Source: Knoellia remsis
GTDB lineage: Bacteria > Actinomycetota > Actinomycetes > Actinomycetales > Dermatophilaceae
Direction: 5' to 3'
Length of the DNA stretch: 64,000 nucleotides
Assembly: GCF_003002895.1 (NCBI RefSeq)
Contig: NZ_PVTI01000017.1
Coordinates: forward strand, 22,125-86,124
Shown here: positions 46,344 through 54,725 of the stretch, in pieces
How the letters are laid out: each line of letters opens with the position of its first letter
Numbering within the stretch: position 1 is the stretch's first letter
Translations under genes and position numbers: made by a program
Notes under the pieces: model-generated
What the model saw: only the letters and a program-made list of their open reading frames with translations
The model's database searches: none
What the model was told of the DNA's origin: nothing

Positions 46344-46712
46344 TCAGGTCTCCTTCTGTGGGGTGGATCGGTTGCTCGTCGAGGAGGTGCGGCGCTGTCG
46401 TCGCCCGCGCGCGAGCTCGGTGTCGAGCGCGGCGAGCTTCGGGATCCAGAACCGCTCGAACGCGGAGAGCCACTGCGTGGCCTCCTGCGGACCTTGCGGG
46501 TCCACGGCATACACCCGACGGGTTCCCTCCGGTCGAACGGTCGCAAAACCGTTGTCCCGCAACACTTTCAGGTGTTGCGAGACAGCCGGCTGGCTGATCC
46601 CGAACTCTGCGCCGATGGTCGCGGCGACAGACCCTGCCGTCTGTTCACCGTCGGCGAGCAGCTCGAGGATGCGTCGGCGGACCGGGTCGCCGAGGACGTC
46701 GAGTGCGTGCAC
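46344..46712 (-). CDS. ArsR family transcriptional regulator
   Basis: A 122-residue winged helix-turn-helix regulator: DPVRRRILELLADGEQTAGSVA and ISQPAVSQHLKVLRDNGFATV. No cysteine metal ligands are present, so it is of the non-metal group often linked to SRPBCC genes. The start GTG 46712 was used. A perfect ACTTATATAAGT palindrome lies upstream. It and the AHSA1 gene form a two-gene operon (1-bp gap). Confidence 0.92.
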   Translation of the reverse strand: MHALDVLGDPVRRRILELLADGEQTAGSVAATIGAEFGISQPAVSQHLKVLRDNGFATVRPEGTRRVYAVDPQGPQEATQWLSAFERFWIPKLAALDTELARGRRQRRTSSTSNRSTPQKET

Positions 46713-46732
46713 TCGTTCATTGTTGCGTCACA

Positions 46733-46744
46733 ACTTATATAAGT
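46733..46744. promoter_or_regulatory. ArsR operator
   Basis: ACTTATATAAGT is a perfect 12-bp AT-rich palindrome 21 bp upstream of the ArsR GTG start, overlapping a likely -10 region (TATATA). ArsR proteins usually bind such sites to repress their own operon. Confidence 0.7.
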
Positions 46745-46948
46745 CAATCGTGATGTATGCCGTCCGCGCACCTGAGCGCCCCCTGTCACCAGGATGGCCG
46801 TGCCGGAGGGGGGAAAGGGTGAGTTGCGCACCCACGCGGGCGGAGCGATCCGTGGCGGAGGGGAGGAATTGGTGAGTTGTGCACGCGCGGAGGGAACGCG
46901 TCAGGCCGGACGAGCCAGGTGGGCCGGGCGGGATGGGTGGGCCGGGAG

Positions 46949-47521
46949 TCAGGCGTCTCCCGCGTCCGCGTCGGAGTCGGCCGGGCCGAGGGAGAGGTCG
47001 ACCATGACCTCCGTCGCGAGCTGCTCGAGGTCGCGACGCAGCGCCTCGACGTCCGCTCCGGCCGGCACGGTCACCACCGCTGTGGCGTCGAAGAGTCGGC
47101 CACCGGCCATCGGGGCGTCGCGCGTCGTGCTCTCGAGCTCGGCAACGCTCAGGCCGTGCTTCGCCAGTACGCCGGACACGGCACCGACGATGCCCGGGCG
47201 GTCATTGCCCAGCACCTCGACCCGCACCCGCGTCGTATCCGGCACGTCCGTCACAGCAGACGAGGCACCGTCACCCCCCGCACCGTCACCCGACTCGTGG
47301 ACGCTGACGTCGAGCAGCCCGTCGAGCGGCACGAGCGCCTCACGCAGCGCATCGACGCGCACCTCGGGGACGGTGACGACGACGATCCCGGCGAACTTGC
47401 CCGCCAGCTCGCTGAGGTGGCTGCGCTCCCAGTTGCCACCGCCCTCGGCGATGACGTCGGCGAGGGCCTTGACGAGTCCGGCGCGGTCGTCGCCGATGAC
47501 GGTGAGGACGAGTGTGGTCAC
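46949..47521 (-). CDS. ACT-domain protein (GcvR-like)
   Basis: A 190-residue protein with two ACT domains: TTLVLTVIGDDRAGLVKALADVIAEGGGNW (residues 2-31) and RVEVLGNDRPGIVGAVSGVL (about 98-117). The layout of two ACT domains and no DNA-binding part matches GcvR and related small-molecule regulators that sense amino acids. The start is GTG 47521. It is divergent from the Phd/PIN toxin-antitoxin pair. The bound amino acid is unknown; glycine is typical of GcvR. Confidence 0.88.
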   Translation of the reverse strand: MTTLVLTVIGDDRAGLVKALADVIAEGGGNWERSHLSELAGKFAGIVVVTVPEVRVDALREALVPLDGLLDVSVHESGDGAGGDGASSAVTDVPDTTRVRVEVLGNDRPGIVGAVSGVLAKHGLSVAELESTTRDAPMAGGRLFDATAVVTVPAGADVEALRRDLEQLATEVMVDLSLGPADSDADAGDA

Positions 47522-47557
47522 GTCACCGATCGTAGGGCACCACGGACTTCATTGACC

Positions 47558-47575
47558 AAGTTGGTTGACCAACTT
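47558..47575. promoter_or_regulatory. Operator of Phd/PIN toxin-antitoxin pair
   Basis: AAGTTGGTTGACCAACTT is an 18-bp perfect palindrome 13 bp upstream of the antitoxin ATG. Phd-type antitoxins bind such palindromes to repress their own operon. Confidence 0.75.
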
Positions 47576-47587
47576 ATCGTTGACGGT

Positions 47588-47815
47588 ATGAAGACGGTGA
47601 AGGTCCTCGAGGCGAAGACCCACCTGTCCGACCTGCTCCGCGAGGTCGAGGCCGGTGAGGAGATCGTCATCGCTCGCGGCAACACCCCCGTGGCGAGGTT
47701 GGTCGCCGTCGAGTCCGGGCCGCGCGAGCTCGGGTTCGTGTCGTGGTCGCTGCCGTCATCGTTCTTCGACGACCTGCCGGATGACGAACTGGAGGCGTGG
47801 GAGGGCGAAGGGTGA
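47588..47815 (+). CDS. Phd/YefM-family antitoxin
   Basis: A 75-residue protein starting MKTVKVLEAKTHLSDLLREV at ATG 47588. EAKTHLSDLLREVEAGEEIVIARGNTPVARLV is the Phd/YefM DNA-binding and dimerisation part; the acidic C-terminus (DDLPDDELEAWEGEG) should neutralise the toxin. Its stop overlaps the GTG of the toxin (GTGA), the usual coupled arrangement. It is likely autoregulated through the palindrome at 47558. Confidence 0.9.
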   Translation: MKTVKVLEAKTHLSDLLREVEAGEEIVIARGNTPVARLVAVESGPRELGFVSWSLPSSFFDDLPDDELEAWEGEG

Positions 47816-48201
47816 GGCTTCTCCTCGACACGCACACACTCCTGTGGGCGTGGACCGAGCCCGAGCGCCTCGGACGACGCGCCCGAGCGCACCTCACCGC
47901 GAGAACAGCCGAGGTGTGGGTGTCGGCTGCCTCGGCGTGGGAGGTCGCCGCGAAGCATCGCCTGGGGAGGCTTCCCGAGGCGGAGTCCGTGCTCAGTGCG
48001 TGGTCGGCCAACGTGACCCGGCTGAAGGCCCGCGAACTGGCGATGACGAGCAGTCACGCCCTGCTGGCGGGTGGGCTGGCGTGGGCGCACCGGGACCCGT
48101 TCGACCGGATGCTGGCGGCCCAGGCCCTCGCCGAGTCGCTCGTCCTGGTGACCCGGGACCCCGCCTTCGCCGACGCGAAAGGCGTGACGACGCTCTGGTG
48201 A
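47812..48201 (+). CDS. PIN-domain toxin (VapC type)
   Basis: A 129-residue PIN ribonuclease. Acidic residues of the active site are LLLDTHTLLW (Asp6), SAASAWEVAAK and HRDPFDRML, the three conserved carboxylate positions. VapC toxins cleave tRNA or rRNA. The antitoxin is of Phd rather than the more usual VapB type, so this is a hybrid pair. GTG 47812 overlaps the antitoxin stop. A hairpin (48199-48227) overlaps its stop codon. Confidence 0.9.
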   Translation: MRLLLDTHTLLWAWTEPERLGRRARAHLTARTAEVWVSAASAWEVAAKHRLGRLPEAESVLSAWSANVTRLKARELAMTSSHALLAGGLAWAHRDPFDRMLAAQALAESLVLVTRDPAFADAKGVTTLW

Positions 48202-48227
48202 GCGAAGGGTCCAGTCGCGTTCGCTCA
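48199..48227 (+). terminator. Hairpin at PIN toxin stop codon
   Basis: TGAGCGAA (48199-48206) and TTCGCTCA (48220-48227) are perfect arms around a 13-nt loop; the TGA is the toxin stop. No poly-T tail is seen. Confidence 0.5.
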
Positions 48228-48420
48228 TCGGCTCGCCGCCGAGGTCTCGATTCGCCGGACGTCCCACGAGCCGAGGCATCGGTGACGAATCGACGATGGC
48301 GCGCGGACGGCATACCGGCACGAACCCCGAGCGAATCGGTCACAGTCCCCCGCCTCGACCACCGCCGCGGCGATAGCGTCACAGGTGACCTGCGGTAAAC
48401 CACCCGGCGAAGGAGCCTTC

Positions 48421-49566
48421 ATGGACCGCGACCTCTTCGACTCCGACCACGACGCCTTCCGCGAGAGCGTGCGCACGTTCATCGCCAAGGAGGTGAGCCC
48501 GCACTACGAGAAGTGGGACAAGGACGGGATCGTGCCGCGCGAGCTCTTCACCAAGAGCGCCGAGCTCGGCGTGTTCATGGCGGTTCCGGAGGAGTACGGC
48601 GGCGCCGGGGTCAAGGACTTCCGCTACAACACGGTCCTCGCCGAGGAGTCGGCGCGCGCGGGCGTCGGGCCGGCCATGGGCGGACCCGGCCTCGTCGCCG
48701 ACGTGTGCATGCCCTACCTGCTCGACTTCACCACCGACGAGCAGAAGGAGCGCTGGCTGCCCGGCGTCGCGAGTGGTGAGAAGGTCGTCGCCATCGCCAT
48801 GACCGAGCCGGGCGCCGGGTCCGACCTCTCCGGCATCCGGACGCGTGCGGTCCGCGACGGCGACGACTACGTCGTCAACGGCTCCAAGGTCTTCATCACC
48901 AACGGCATCAACGCCGACCTCGTCATCACCGTCGTCCGCACCGGCGACGACCCGCACCGCGGGCTGAGCCTGCTCGTCATCGAGGGCGACACCGAGGGGT
49001 TCACCCGCGGCCGCAACCTCGACAAGATCGGCATGCACGCCCAGGACACCGCCGAGCTGTCCTTCGACGACGCGCGCGTGCCGGCGAAGAACCTTCTGGG
49101 ACAGGAGAACCTCGGCTTCTTCGGGCTCACCGCGAACCTGCCGCAGGAGCGACTGTCCATCGCCGTGGGCGCCATCGCCATGGCCCAGGCAGCGCTGGAC
49201 TGGACCCAGGAGTACGTCAAGGACCGCAAGGCGTTCGGGCGCAGCATCGGCTCGTTCCAGGCGACCCGGCACCGGCTCGCCGACCTCGTGACCGAGGTCG
49301 AGATCACCCAGACCTACGTCGACAAGGCCGTCCTCGAGCTCAACGCCGAACGCCTCAGCGCCGTCGACGCCGCGAAGGCGAAGCTCTGGACGACCGAGCT
49401 GCTCGGCCGCACCCTCGACGCCTGCGTCCAGCTTCACGGCGGCTACGGATACATGCAGGAGTACCCCGTCGCCCGCGCGTGGGCCGACGCCCGGATCTCG
49501 CGGATCTACGGCGGCACGAGCGAGATCATGCGCGAGATCATCGGCCGCTCCCTCGACCTGAAGTGA
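48421..49566 (+). CDS. Acyl-CoA dehydrogenase, long-chain (LCAD)-like
   Basis: A 381-residue flavoprotein. GYMQEYPVARAWADARISRIYGGTSEIMREII matches the LCAD end; the usual YEGT glutamate is absent (YGGT), so the base is expected to be Glu243 in LPQERLSI, as in long-chain and isovaleryl enzymes. MTEPGAGSDLSG is the FAD site. It should oxidise long-chain acyl-CoA and pass electrons to ETF, which is not in this window. GGCGAAGGAGCCTTC precedes ATG 48421. It stands alone. Confidence 0.93.
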   Translation: MDRDLFDSDHDAFRESVRTFIAKEVSPHYEKWDKDGIVPRELFTKSAELGVFMAVPEEYGGAGVKDFRYNTVLAEESARAGVGPAMGGPGLVADVCMPYLLDFTTDEQKERWLPGVASGEKVVAIAMTEPGAGSDLSGIRTRAVRDGDDYVVNGSKVFITNGINADLVITVVRTGDDPHRGLSLLVIEGDTEGFTRGRNLDKIGMHAQDTAELSFDDARVPAKNLLGQENLGFFGLTANLPQERLSIAVGAIAMAQAALDWTQEYVKDRKAFGRSIGSFQATRHRLADLVTEVEITQTYVDKAVLELNAERLSAVDAAKAKLWTTELLGRTLDACVQLHGGYGYMQEYPVARAWADARISRIYGGTSEIMREIIGRSLDLK

Positions 49567-49600
49567 CCTGAGTCGACCGGGGCGCCGCACGCCGCGTGCC

Positions 49601-50116
49601 TCAGTCGCCGAAGACGCCCCAGCAGAGGTCGTCGCGTCGGCTCTGGTCCTCGAGCACGAGCTCGCGTACCTCGTCGGGCAGCTGCTCGCGCTGCCAGTCC
49701 CGCTCGGCGCGAGCGACCGTATGCCGCTCGGCTGCCGGTGCCGCTTCGCGCGCCGCCTTGATCGCGTATGCCGCCGCGCCCAGGTCGTGCTCCGCGACGT
49801 GCGGGACGCACGCGGCTTGGCCCGCGGCATACGCAGCGAACCGCGCCGCCCCGACGAGGGGACGCGCGGCACCCATGGCGTGACCCCCGGTGGCGCGGCT
49901 GGACATCATCGCGACCTCGCCGCGGGTCCAAGCCCGGGCCGCGTCCACGGCATGACGCGGACGCGGGTCGCCGGGCTGGGCCGACTCGAAGAGCGGGAGG
50001 ACGTGCTCGGCGCACGTCGCGGCCCAGAGGGCGAGCAGCCGGTGGTGCTCGTCGGTGAGGGTGCCGCCCCGGCGGACCGTCACGAGGCGCGGGTCGCGCA
50101 CCTTCGGCAGGATCAC
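49601..50116 (-). CDS. Imm5-like putative immunity protein
   Basis: A 171-residue Ala-rich helical protein from GTG 50116: LLALWAATCAEHVLPLFESAQPGDPRPRHAVDAARAWTRGE. This pattern matches Imm5-type immunity proteins of polymorphic-toxin systems and the same protein often annotated only as a predicted exonuclease relative. No toxin gene is near, so it may defend against foreign toxins or have another function. It lies 9 bp after the 107-residue gene on the same strand. Confidence 0.75.
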   Translation of the reverse strand: MILPKVRDPRLVTVRRGGTLTDEHHRLLALWAATCAEHVLPLFESAQPGDPRPRHAVDAARAWTRGEVAMMSSRATGGHAMGAARPLVGAARFAAYAAGQAACVPHVAEHDLGAAAYAIKAAREAAPAAERHTVARAERDWQREQLPDEVRELVLEDQSRRDDLCWGVFGD

Positions 50117-50125
50117 GCGGAAGGA

Positions 50126-50449
50126 TCAGGCGGTGAGTCGGCGCGCGCGGGCGGTGAGGTCGGCGAGCAGGTCCCAGCGGTTCGGCGGGACGTCGATGTC
50201 GAGGGTGAGGTTGTCGTCGGTGCCCGAGACGGCGAAGGAGAAGACGTCGCTGACCTGCGATTCGCTGTCGGTGAGGCCGCGGACGTGGTCCGTGAGCCCG
50301 GCGTCCCCCGAGAGCTGCATGCGGATACCGGACTCACGCAGCTCGACCTGCTGGACCGCGGACTCGAAGAGCGAGTCGAACCCGGCCAGGCGGGGCGGTC
50401 CTGACGCCGCGGACAGGGCGCCGACCTCGGGCGGGGTGAGCGAATCCAT
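50126..50449 (-). CDS. Conserved-looking protein of 107 residues
   Basis: MDSLTPPEVGALSAASGPPR begins a protein with a beta-rich core (VQQVELRESGIRMQLSG; DVFSFAVSGTDDNLTLDIDVPP) and a helical tail. No family is recognised. It precedes the Imm5-like gene on the same strand by 9 bp, suggesting an operon. A role with the Imm5-like protein is only guessed. Confidence 0.65.
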   Translation of the reverse strand: MDSLTPPEVGALSAASGPPRLAGFDSLFESAVQQVELRESGIRMQLSGDAGLTDHVRGLTDSESQVSDVFSFAVSGTDDNLTLDIDVPPNRWDLLADLTARARRLTA

Positions 50450-50509
50450 CCGTGCAAACTAGCCGTCTCGGGCCGATTCCGCCTCTTGGCGGGCGGCGCG
50501 TCGCCCTGA

Positions 50510-50551
50510 CCTGCAGGTATGCCGCGGGCTCACCTGCACGTATGCCGCGGG
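50510..50551. repeat. Tandem CCTGCAGGTATGCCGCGGG repeat upstream of catalase
   Basis: Two 19-bp copies, 50510-50528 and 50533-50551, differ at one base. Each holds the GTATGCCG motif. It lies 60-100 bp upstream of the catalase ATG, in its promoter region, and may bind a regulator. Confidence 0.65.
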
Positions 50552-50609
50552 CGGACGTACGGGCGATGGCGCTTGTTTTGTCGCGCCCGACCCGGGGTAG
50601 TGCCACGAC

Positions 50610-52844
50610 ATGGCAACGACGAAGAAGACCCCAGCCAAGAAGTCCGCCACGTCCACGGGAGCCGGCAAGGCCACCACCGCCGCGGTGCCCCAGCCCGGCA
50701 CCACTCCTGGCAAGTCCACCAAGGAGACGACCACCACGAAGACCAAGGGCACCGAGCCCGCGAGCCCGACGCAGACCGCGTCCCCGCAGGAGGTCGGCAA
50801 CGGCGGTGAGCTGCACCAGCTCGCCGGCGGCGACAGCCCGCCCATGACGACGGCCCACGGCACCCCGGTCCAGGACGACCAGAACTCGCTGCGCGCGGGC
50901 GACCGCGGCCCGACGCTCATGTCCGACTTCGCGTTCCGCGAGAAGATCTTCCACTTCGACCACGAGCGCATCCCGGAGCGCGTCGTCCACGCCCGCGGCT
51001 ATGGCGCGCATGGCGTCTTCGAGAACTACGAGTCGCTCTCCGACATCACCCGGGCGAGCATCTTCGCGGAGGCGGGCAAGCAGACCGAGACGTTCGTCCG
51101 GTTCTCCACCGTCGCGGGCAACCTCGGCTCCTTCGACCTCGCCCGCGACGTGCGCGGGTTCGCGACGAAGTTCTACACCGACGAGGGCAACTGGGACCTC
51201 GTCGGCAACAACATCCCCGTCTTCTTCATCCAGGACGCGGTGAAGTTCCCCGACCTCGTGCACTCGGTCAAGGAGGAGCCGGACCGCGGCTTCCCGCAGG
51301 CGCAGTCGGCCCACGACACCTTCTGGGACTTCGCCTCGCTCATGCCCGAGTCGACCCACATGACGCTGTGGCAGATGTCCGACCGCGCCATCCCGCGCTC
51401 GTTCCGGATGATGCAGGGCTTCGGCGTGCACACCTTCCGGTTCGTCAACGAGGCCGGTGAGAGCACGTTCGTGAAGTTCCACTGGCGGCCGCTGCTCGGC
51501 ATGCAGTCGGTCGTGTGGAACGAGGCCGTGAAGATCAACGGCGCCGACCCGGACTTCCACCGCCGCGACCTCTTCGACGCCATCACCGCCGGCGACTTCC
51601 CGGAGTGGGAGCTGGGCGTGCAGGTCTTCGACGACGCGTTCGCCGACTCGTTCGACTTCGACGTCCTCGACGCGACGAAGATCATCCCCGAGGAGGTCCT
51701 GCCCGTCCGGCCCATCGGCAAGATGACCCTCAACCGCGTCGTCGACAACGTCTTCGCGGAGATCGAGCAGGTCGCGTTCATGACGCAGAACGTCCCGCCG
51801 GGCATCGACTTCAGCAACGACCCGCTGCTGCAGGGGCGGAACTTCTCCTACCTCGACACCCAGCTCAAGCGGCTCGGCAGCACGAACTTCAGCCAGATCC
51901 CGGTCAACGCCCCGCGTTGTCCGGTCGCCCACTTCCAGCGCGACGGCCACATGCAGATGGCCCCGCAGAGCGGGCGGACGGCATACGAGCCGAACTCCTT
52001 CTCCGGTGACGACCGCGGGCCGCGCGAGGCGGGCCCCGCGGGGCACGTGCCGTTCCCCGGCGAGGTGACCGGCGAGACGCGCCGGATCCGGGCGGAGTCG
52101 TTCGCGGACCACTACAGCCAGGCGCGGCAGTTCTGGCTGAGCCAGACGCCGGTCGAGCAGGACCACATCGTCGCGGCCTACGTCTTCGAGCTCGGCAAGT
52201 GTGAGGTCCCGGCGATCCGCGAGCGGATGGTCGCGAACCTGCGCAACGTCGACGAGTCGCTGGCGACGCAGGTCGCGGATGGTCTCGGTATGCCGCTTCC
52301 CGCGGCCTCCGAGACGACTGTGCCGGCGCGCGACGACCTCGAGCCGAGCCCGGCGCTGTCGATCCTCGCCAACGCGCTCGAGACGTTCGAGGGCCGCAAG
52401 CTCGGCCTGCTCGTCGGTGACGGTGCCGACGCGTCGGCGGTCAAGCGGCTGCAGCAGGGCGTCGCGAAGGCCGGTGGCATGGTCGAGGTCATCGCCGTCG
52501 CCGTCGGTGGCGCGACGCTGTCCGACGGCACGCTGCTCGAGGCGGACCAGGCCATCGCGGGAGCGCCGTCGGTGCTCTACGACGCGGTCGCGATCGTGGC
52601 CGGGTCGGACGGCACGCCGCTCGCCAACGAGCCGGCAGCGCGCGACTTCGTCGCCGACGCGTTCACGCACTACAAGGTCATCGGGCTCGCCGGTTCGACC
52701 GACGCGCTCGTCGCGGCGGCCGGGCTGGACGGCAAGCTCGAGGGTGACTCGGCCGTGCTGCCGGTCGGTTCGGCCAAGGACGCGACGGCATTCGTGTCGC
52801 GTCTCGCGGGTCCGCGCCAGTGGGAGCGTGACCTGAGGGCCTGA
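50610..52844 (+). CDS. katE: Clade-2 large-subunit catalase (HPII/KatE type)
   Basis: A 744-residue monofunctional haem catalase breaking down hydrogen peroxide. Catalytic His127 is in [11 protein letters not shown]; the haem-ligand Tyr414 in [12 protein letters not shown]. The N-terminus is a Lys/Thr-rich extension ([15 protein letters not shown]), and residues 600-744 are a DJ-1/PfpI-like domain ([19 protein letters not shown]), both typical of clade-2 enzymes. It stands alone, with a tandem repeat upstream and a strong hairpin downstream, suggesting its own transcript. Confidence 0.95.
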   Translation: MATTKKTPAKKSATSTGAGKATTAAVPQPGTTPGKSTKETTTTKTKGTEPASPTQTASPQEVGNGGELHQLAGGDSPPMTTAHGTPVQDDQNSLRAGDRGPTLMSDFAFREKIFHFDHERIPERVVHARGYGAHGVFENYESLSDITRASIFAEAGKQTETFVRFSTVAGNLGSFDLARDVRGFATKFYTDEGNWDLVGNNIPVFFIQDAVKFPDLVHSVKEEPDRGFPQAQSAHDTFWDFASLMPESTHMTLWQMSDRAIPRSFRMMQGFGVHTFRFVNEAGESTFVKFHWRPLLGMQSVVWNEAVKINGADPDFHRRDLFDAITAGDFPEWELGVQVFDDAFADSFDFDVLDATKIIPEEVLPVRPIGKMTLNRVVDNVFAEIEQVAFMTQNVPPGIDFSNDPLLQGRNFSYLDTQLKRLGSTNFSQIPVNAPRCPVAHFQRDGHMQMAPQSGRTAYEPNSFSGDDRGPREAGPAGHVPFPGEVTGETRRIRAESFADHYSQARQFWLSQTPVEQDHIVAAYVFELGKCEVPAIRERMVANLRNVDESLATQVADGLGMPLPAASETTVPARDDLEPSPALSILANALETFEGRKLGLLVGDGADASAVKRLQQGVAKAGGMVEVIAVAVGGATLSDGTLLEADQAIAGAPSVLYDAVAIVAGSDGTPLANEPAARDFVADAFTHYKVIGLAGSTDALVAAAGLDGKLEGDSAVLPVGSAKDATAFVSRLAGPRQWERDLRA

Positions 52845-52865
52845 CCTTCGTCCGCACGCTCATGT

Positions 52866-52902
52866 CGTATGCCGGCCGCGCGCCTCGCGCGGCCGGCATA
52901 CG
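52866..52902. terminator. Catalase terminator hairpin with GTATGCCG arms
   Basis: Perfect 17-bp arms (52866-52882 and 52886-52902; CGTATGCCGGCCGCGCG and partner) around a 3-nt loop, 22 bp after the catalase stop. The stem contains the motif GTATGCCG in both orientations. No poly-T follows. Confidence 0.8.
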
Positions 52903-52953
52903 GCTGTCTGCGGTCGGTGGCTGATGGTGAAGCCGGTGCGCCTCGCGGTCGGG

Positions 52954-53397
52954 CTAACTCGCGAGCACCACGGCGTGACGGCGATCCGCGGGCGCGAGGG
53001 CGGTCACGAGTGCCGCGTCGAAGGTTCCCAGGATGGCACCGTGGAAGGCCGCGAGGTTGACGAGGTGGAAGTCCGTCACCTGCTGATGTCCCACCAGGAC
53101 GGTGGTGTCGATGACCGGGGCGGCAAGACTCGACGGGTCCGGCAGGAACCGCCAGGTCGGGAGGGCTCGCATGCCGGCAAGGGTGTCGGCGGCCTGACGG
53201 CCGGTGAGCGGCATGCCGGTCACCGCGGGGTTCGTCATGAGGCGGAAGAAGCCGGCCTCGGTCACGGGAGTGGTGGCCCACGAGTTGGTCGAAGCCAGTG
53301 CTCGATGAGCCCCTCGGTGATGGACGTGGTTGGTGAGCGCGAGCGCCACGAGGACGTTCACGTCGAACAGGAGAGTGGGAGGCGTGCTCTCAGTCAT
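52954..53397 (-). CDS. PIN-domain toxin (VapC type)
   Basis: A 147-residue PIN toxin. LLFDVNVLVALAL holds the first Asp, and VTEAGFFRLM the Glu. HGAILGTFDAALVTAL carries the later acidic residue. The ribonuclease action of the family is expected. Its first bases overlap the 3' end of the antitoxin gene by 8 bp. It is convergent with catalase, past the hairpin. Confidence 0.88.
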   Translation of the reverse strand: MTESTPPTLLFDVNVLVALALTNHVHHRGAHRALASTNSWATTPVTEAGFFRLMTNPAVTGMPLTGRQAADTLAGMRALPTWRFLPDPSSLAAPVIDTTVLVGHQQVTDFHLVNLAAFHGAILGTFDAALVTALAPADRRHAVVLAS

Positions 53398-53635
53398 CGC
53401 GGTGCGCAGCGACGAGCTCGTCAGTCACCACGTGGTCGGGTGGGGCCACGATCACGGGGAACGGCGAGTACTCGACGTCGACGAACACCTGTGACGTGCC
53501 TGCCCCCGCACCACCGGTGCCCAGCCCCTTCAGCGCCAGCTCGGAGACCGCCTTCCCCAACGACGTCCGCTGGGCACGCGCGATCGATCGAGCCGCCGCG
53601 AGAACCCGGTCGTCGAGATCCAATGTCGTGCGCAT
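53390..53635 (-). CDS. Ribbon-helix-helix antitoxin (VapB type)
   Basis: An 81-residue protein starting MRTTLDLDDRVLAAARSIAR; the RHH DNA-binding strand is RTTLDLDD. A C-terminal acidic tail (PPDHVVTDELVAAHRDD) binds the toxin. ATG 53635 is favoured because a -10-like TATGAT ends 7 bases upstream, giving a leaderless mRNA. Upstream direct repeats (TGATGC three times) look like its operator. Confidence 0.88.
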   Translation of the reverse strand: MRTTLDLDDRVLAAARSIARAQRTSLGKAVSELALKGLGTGGAGAGTSQVFVDVEYSPFPVIVAPPDHVVTDELVAAHRDD

Positions 53636-53661
53636 CACCGCATCATAGCATCACTGCATCC
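53632..53661 (-). promoter_or_regulatory. TGATGC operator/promoter of second toxin-antitoxin pair
   Basis: On the reverse strand TGATGC occurs three times around TATGAT, the probable -10 (53647-53642). RHH antitoxins bind short direct or inverted repeats like this to repress their own operon. Confidence 0.65.
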
Positions 53662-53666
53662 CTGCC

Positions 53667-54053
53667 TCACGCGATCTCGATGTACTCGAAGACGGCCCCG
53701 TCGGGGTGCCTCGCGATGAGGCGCGCTCCCTTGGGCCCCGGGGTCGGACCCTCGACGACCTCACCCCCGGCCTCCGCGAGCGCACGCAGGACCTCATCCA
53801 GGTCCCGCACCTCGATGGTGGCCGAGCGGTCCCGGTATGCCGCGGTGTCACCGGCCAGGAGGAGGAACGGGCCCACGCGGGCGAGCTGCACGCCGCGGAA
53901 GGTGAATCGTTCCGCCTCCGTGCCGGCGAGCGACTCGTAGAGCGGCAGGGCGGCGTCGAGGTCGTCGACGAAGACCCGCACGAGGACGTTCACGATCGGC
54001 GACCGCGGCCTCGCCGGTGACTCGTCAGTCGACTGCTCCATCGACTCCTCCAT
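53667..54053 (-). CDS. VOC/glyoxalase-like protein
   Basis: A 128-residue protein from ATG 54053. After a short disordered N-terminus, IVNVLVRVFVDDLDAALPLYESLAG starts the vicinal-oxygen-chelate fold and ends AVFEYIEIA. Metal ligands are not complete, so it may bind a ligand rather than catalyse. It lies between the toxin-antitoxin pair and the TetR gene, with an unclear role. Confidence 0.83.
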   Translation of the reverse strand: MEESMEQSTDESPARPRSPIVNVLVRVFVDDLDAALPLYESLAGTEAERFTFRGVQLARVGPFLLLAGDTAAYRDRSATIEVRDLDEVLRALAEAGGEVVEGPTPGPKGARLIARHPDGAVFEYIEIA

Positions 54054-54105
54054 CGGCGCAGCCTAGGGCGCACCGTCCCTGCGGGCGATGGCGCGGCGAC
54101 CCCGG

Positions 54106-54657
54106 TCAGGGCAGGTGGGTGCGCAGGAGGTCCATGGCCTCGGACTCGTCGAGGTCGCCGATGAGCACGCGGATGACGAGGCCGTCACTCAGCCCGATGA
54201 GCTCGCGGGCCGTGCTCCGGGGGGCGTCATCGCCCAGCTGGGCGAGGAGTCGGGCCGCCTCGTCCTCCTGACCCCGTTTGGCGTCGGCGAGCAGGGTGGC
54301 GATGTCGGGGTCGCGGGTGCACTCGGCGACGTAGGCGTACCAGACACGCAACCCGGGCGCCCTCTCGGCCGCACTGGACAAGGGGTGGGCGACGACCTCG
54401 ACGAGGCGCGCCCCGGGCTCGGCGGCGGCGGTCGCCTCGTAGGCCTCCCTCGCCGCGTCGCACATCGCCCGGCACCCGGCACGCAGGAGGGCGTCGCGGC
54501 TCCCGAAGTGGTGCTGGATCCTCCCCACGGACACGCCCGCCCGGCCGGCGACGTTGCGGAAGCTCACCGCATCCATGCCGCGCTCGGCGATGAGCGCGAA
54601 GAGTCCGTGCAGGATCGCCGTGCGCGAGTCCCGCTCGATCCGGCCGGAGGTCGTCAT
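54106..54657 (-). CDS. TetR family regulator of the divergent hydrolase
   Basis: A 183-residue regulator: MDAVSFRNVAGRAGVSVGRIQHHFG is the helix-turn-helix (about residues 27-51), the rest a helical ligand domain. It is divergent from the alpha/beta hydrolase gene, with two ATACGNTCGTAT operators between them. It probably represses itself and the hydrolase until a ligand appears. Confidence 0.92.
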   Translation of the reverse strand: MTTSGRIERDSRTAILHGLFALIAERGMDAVSFRNVAGRAGVSVGRIQHHFGSRDALLRAGCRAMCDAAREAYEATAAAEPGARLVEVVAHPLSSAAERAPGLRVWYAYVAECTRDPDIATLLADAKRGQEDEAARLLAQLGDDAPRSTARELIGLSDGLVIRVLIGDLDESEAMDLLRTHLP

Positions 54658-54680
54658 TTGACAACCCTACCAAGACGGCA

Positions 54681-54714
54681 ATACGTTCGTATCGTTCCGG
54701 CAATACGATCGTAT
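54681..54714. promoter_or_regulatory. Two TetR operators
   Basis: ATACGTTCGTAT (54681-54692) and ATACGATCGTAT (54703-54714) are near-perfect palindromes centred 22 bp apart (two helical turns), each preceded by GGCA. They lie 12 bp upstream of the hydrolase ATG and 24 bp from the TetR start. Confidence 0.8.
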
Positions 54715-54725
54715 CGGAGGACGTC

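Noticed and set aside
46795..46900. Additional family B copies near GGGTGAGTTG and GGTGAGTTG stretches
   Set aside because: They resemble the element only in a short AATTGGTGAGTT part and lack the rest of the unit, so they may be unrelated.
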